From Alphaproteobacteria bacterium (GTDB taxonomy: Bacteria > Pseudomonadota > Alphaproteobacteria > UBA3830), in NCBI GenBank assembly GCA_025998735.1, contig BNWJ01000024.1, forward strand, positions 1-14,760: a stretch of DNA of 14,760 bases, read 5' to 3'. Within the stretch, counting starts at the first letter, position 1. Each line of letters opens with the position of its first letter. Below the pieces are notes generated by a model. The model had not been told where the DNA came from and did not search any database. It worked only from the letters and a program-made list of their open reading frames with translations. The translations under genes and the position numbers were made by a program. This document shows, in pieces, positions 14,533-14,760 of this stretch.

Positions 14533-14640
14533 TCACATTGTATGCATCCTTAAGTAATTCTCAACAGCTTCGGTTAGAGTTTTAAAATTTGCAATCTCGG
14601 ACCTTACATACCTTTTTAAATTTGCCCAAAAGTCAGGGCT
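14533..14640 (-). pseudogene. C-terminal remnant of an IS630-type transposase
   Basis: The minus strand reads SPDFWANLKRYVRSEIANFK, then TLTEAVENYLRMHTM and a stop, 35 residues. IS630-type transposases end with SPD-F/L-NPIE-x-x-WANLK and a helix of the form FKTLxEAxxNYL, so the match is clear. Here the NPIE segment between SPD and WANLK is missing. That segment holds the third catalytic acid of the DDE triad, so the remnant is dead even apart from its truncation. Upstream the same frame continues for a few codons with no further family similarity and hits TGA at 14674-14676, next to the second direct repeat. Confidence 0.72.
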
Positions 14641-14675
14641 TTTTCCTAGAGACCTAAAGATTCCCGATAGCTTTC

Positions 14676-14760
14676 AAAGCACCTCATGAAATTCATGGAA
14701 TTGCAATATAAGGCTTTTCTGATATTTTTTTCTTTGTTGATCCTCATAATATTTAGCGCA
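14676..14760. repeat. 85-base direct repeat, copy 2 (reaches window end)
   Basis: It has 84 of 85 bases identical to 14391-14475, offset by 285 bases. The match runs to the last base of the window, so the true repeat unit may be longer or part of a tandem array. The 200 bases between the copies hold the hairpin and the IS630-type remnant. Confidence 0.9.

Noticed and set aside
1..14760. tRNA or rRNA genes
   Set aside because: I looked for cloverleaf-like segments with CCA-proximal stems and for conserved rRNA blocks and saw none I could support.

Overview
The window reads as a stretch of an alphaproteobacterial chromosome. The best pointers are a PopZ-family gene directly after a tolC-type gene, and the order mreC-mreD-mrdA-rodA. 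The base composition is AT-leaning. Several things suggest a host-associated lineage with a reduced, repeat-bearing genome, perhaps Holosporales-like: short dispersed palindromic repeats running into genes, a broken small secreted-protein gene, a dead transposase fragment, and a secreted HExxH protein of unknown family. The lineage is inference; no rRNA or other definitive marker is present.

Layout, left to right. (1) 1-836: a minus-strand bioD (dethiobiotin synthetase) whose stop codon lies in the loop of a palindromic hairpin. (2) 837-3794: an accessory-looking zone. It holds a gene-poor gap, a plus-strand gene for a secreted protein with a zinc-protease motif and a C-terminal coiled coil, a repeat-bearing gap, and a minus-strand pseudogene for a small secreted protein with two helical repeats split by an in-frame TAA. 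(3) 3795-10929: a compact minus-strand run, comEC > BI-1 family membrane protein > mreC > mreD > mrdA (PBP2) > rodA. The last four overlap or abut and form the elongasome module; mreB is not next to them. (4) 10976-14376: a plus-strand run, gltX > tolC-like > popZ-like, divergent from comEC. (5) 14391-14760: an 85-base direct repeat flanking the remains of an IS630-type transposase.

The most interesting signal is a dispersed palindromic element. A hairpin with stem CCAGCG or CCAACG and loop TCA (read on the plus strand), plus a conserved flank containing GCGAAGC and GTAAAC, occurs in at least four recognisable copies: 2985, 3755, 7457 and 8905. The bare hairpin recurs at 189, and a related tail at 1062. 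Two copies are translated in the same phase inside real genes: MreC carries SVTLAPFTAS in its periplasmic beta domain, and ComEC ends in NVTLDPFTAS. Another forms the 3' end of rodA, and the hairpin at 189 supplies the bioD stop. This resembles the protein-coding palindromic elements known from Rickettsia, but the sequence is not one I recognise. In mreC the copy is one end of a 123-base (41-codon) segment with 10-base inverted termini, consistent with an in-frame insertion into an essential cell-shape gene.
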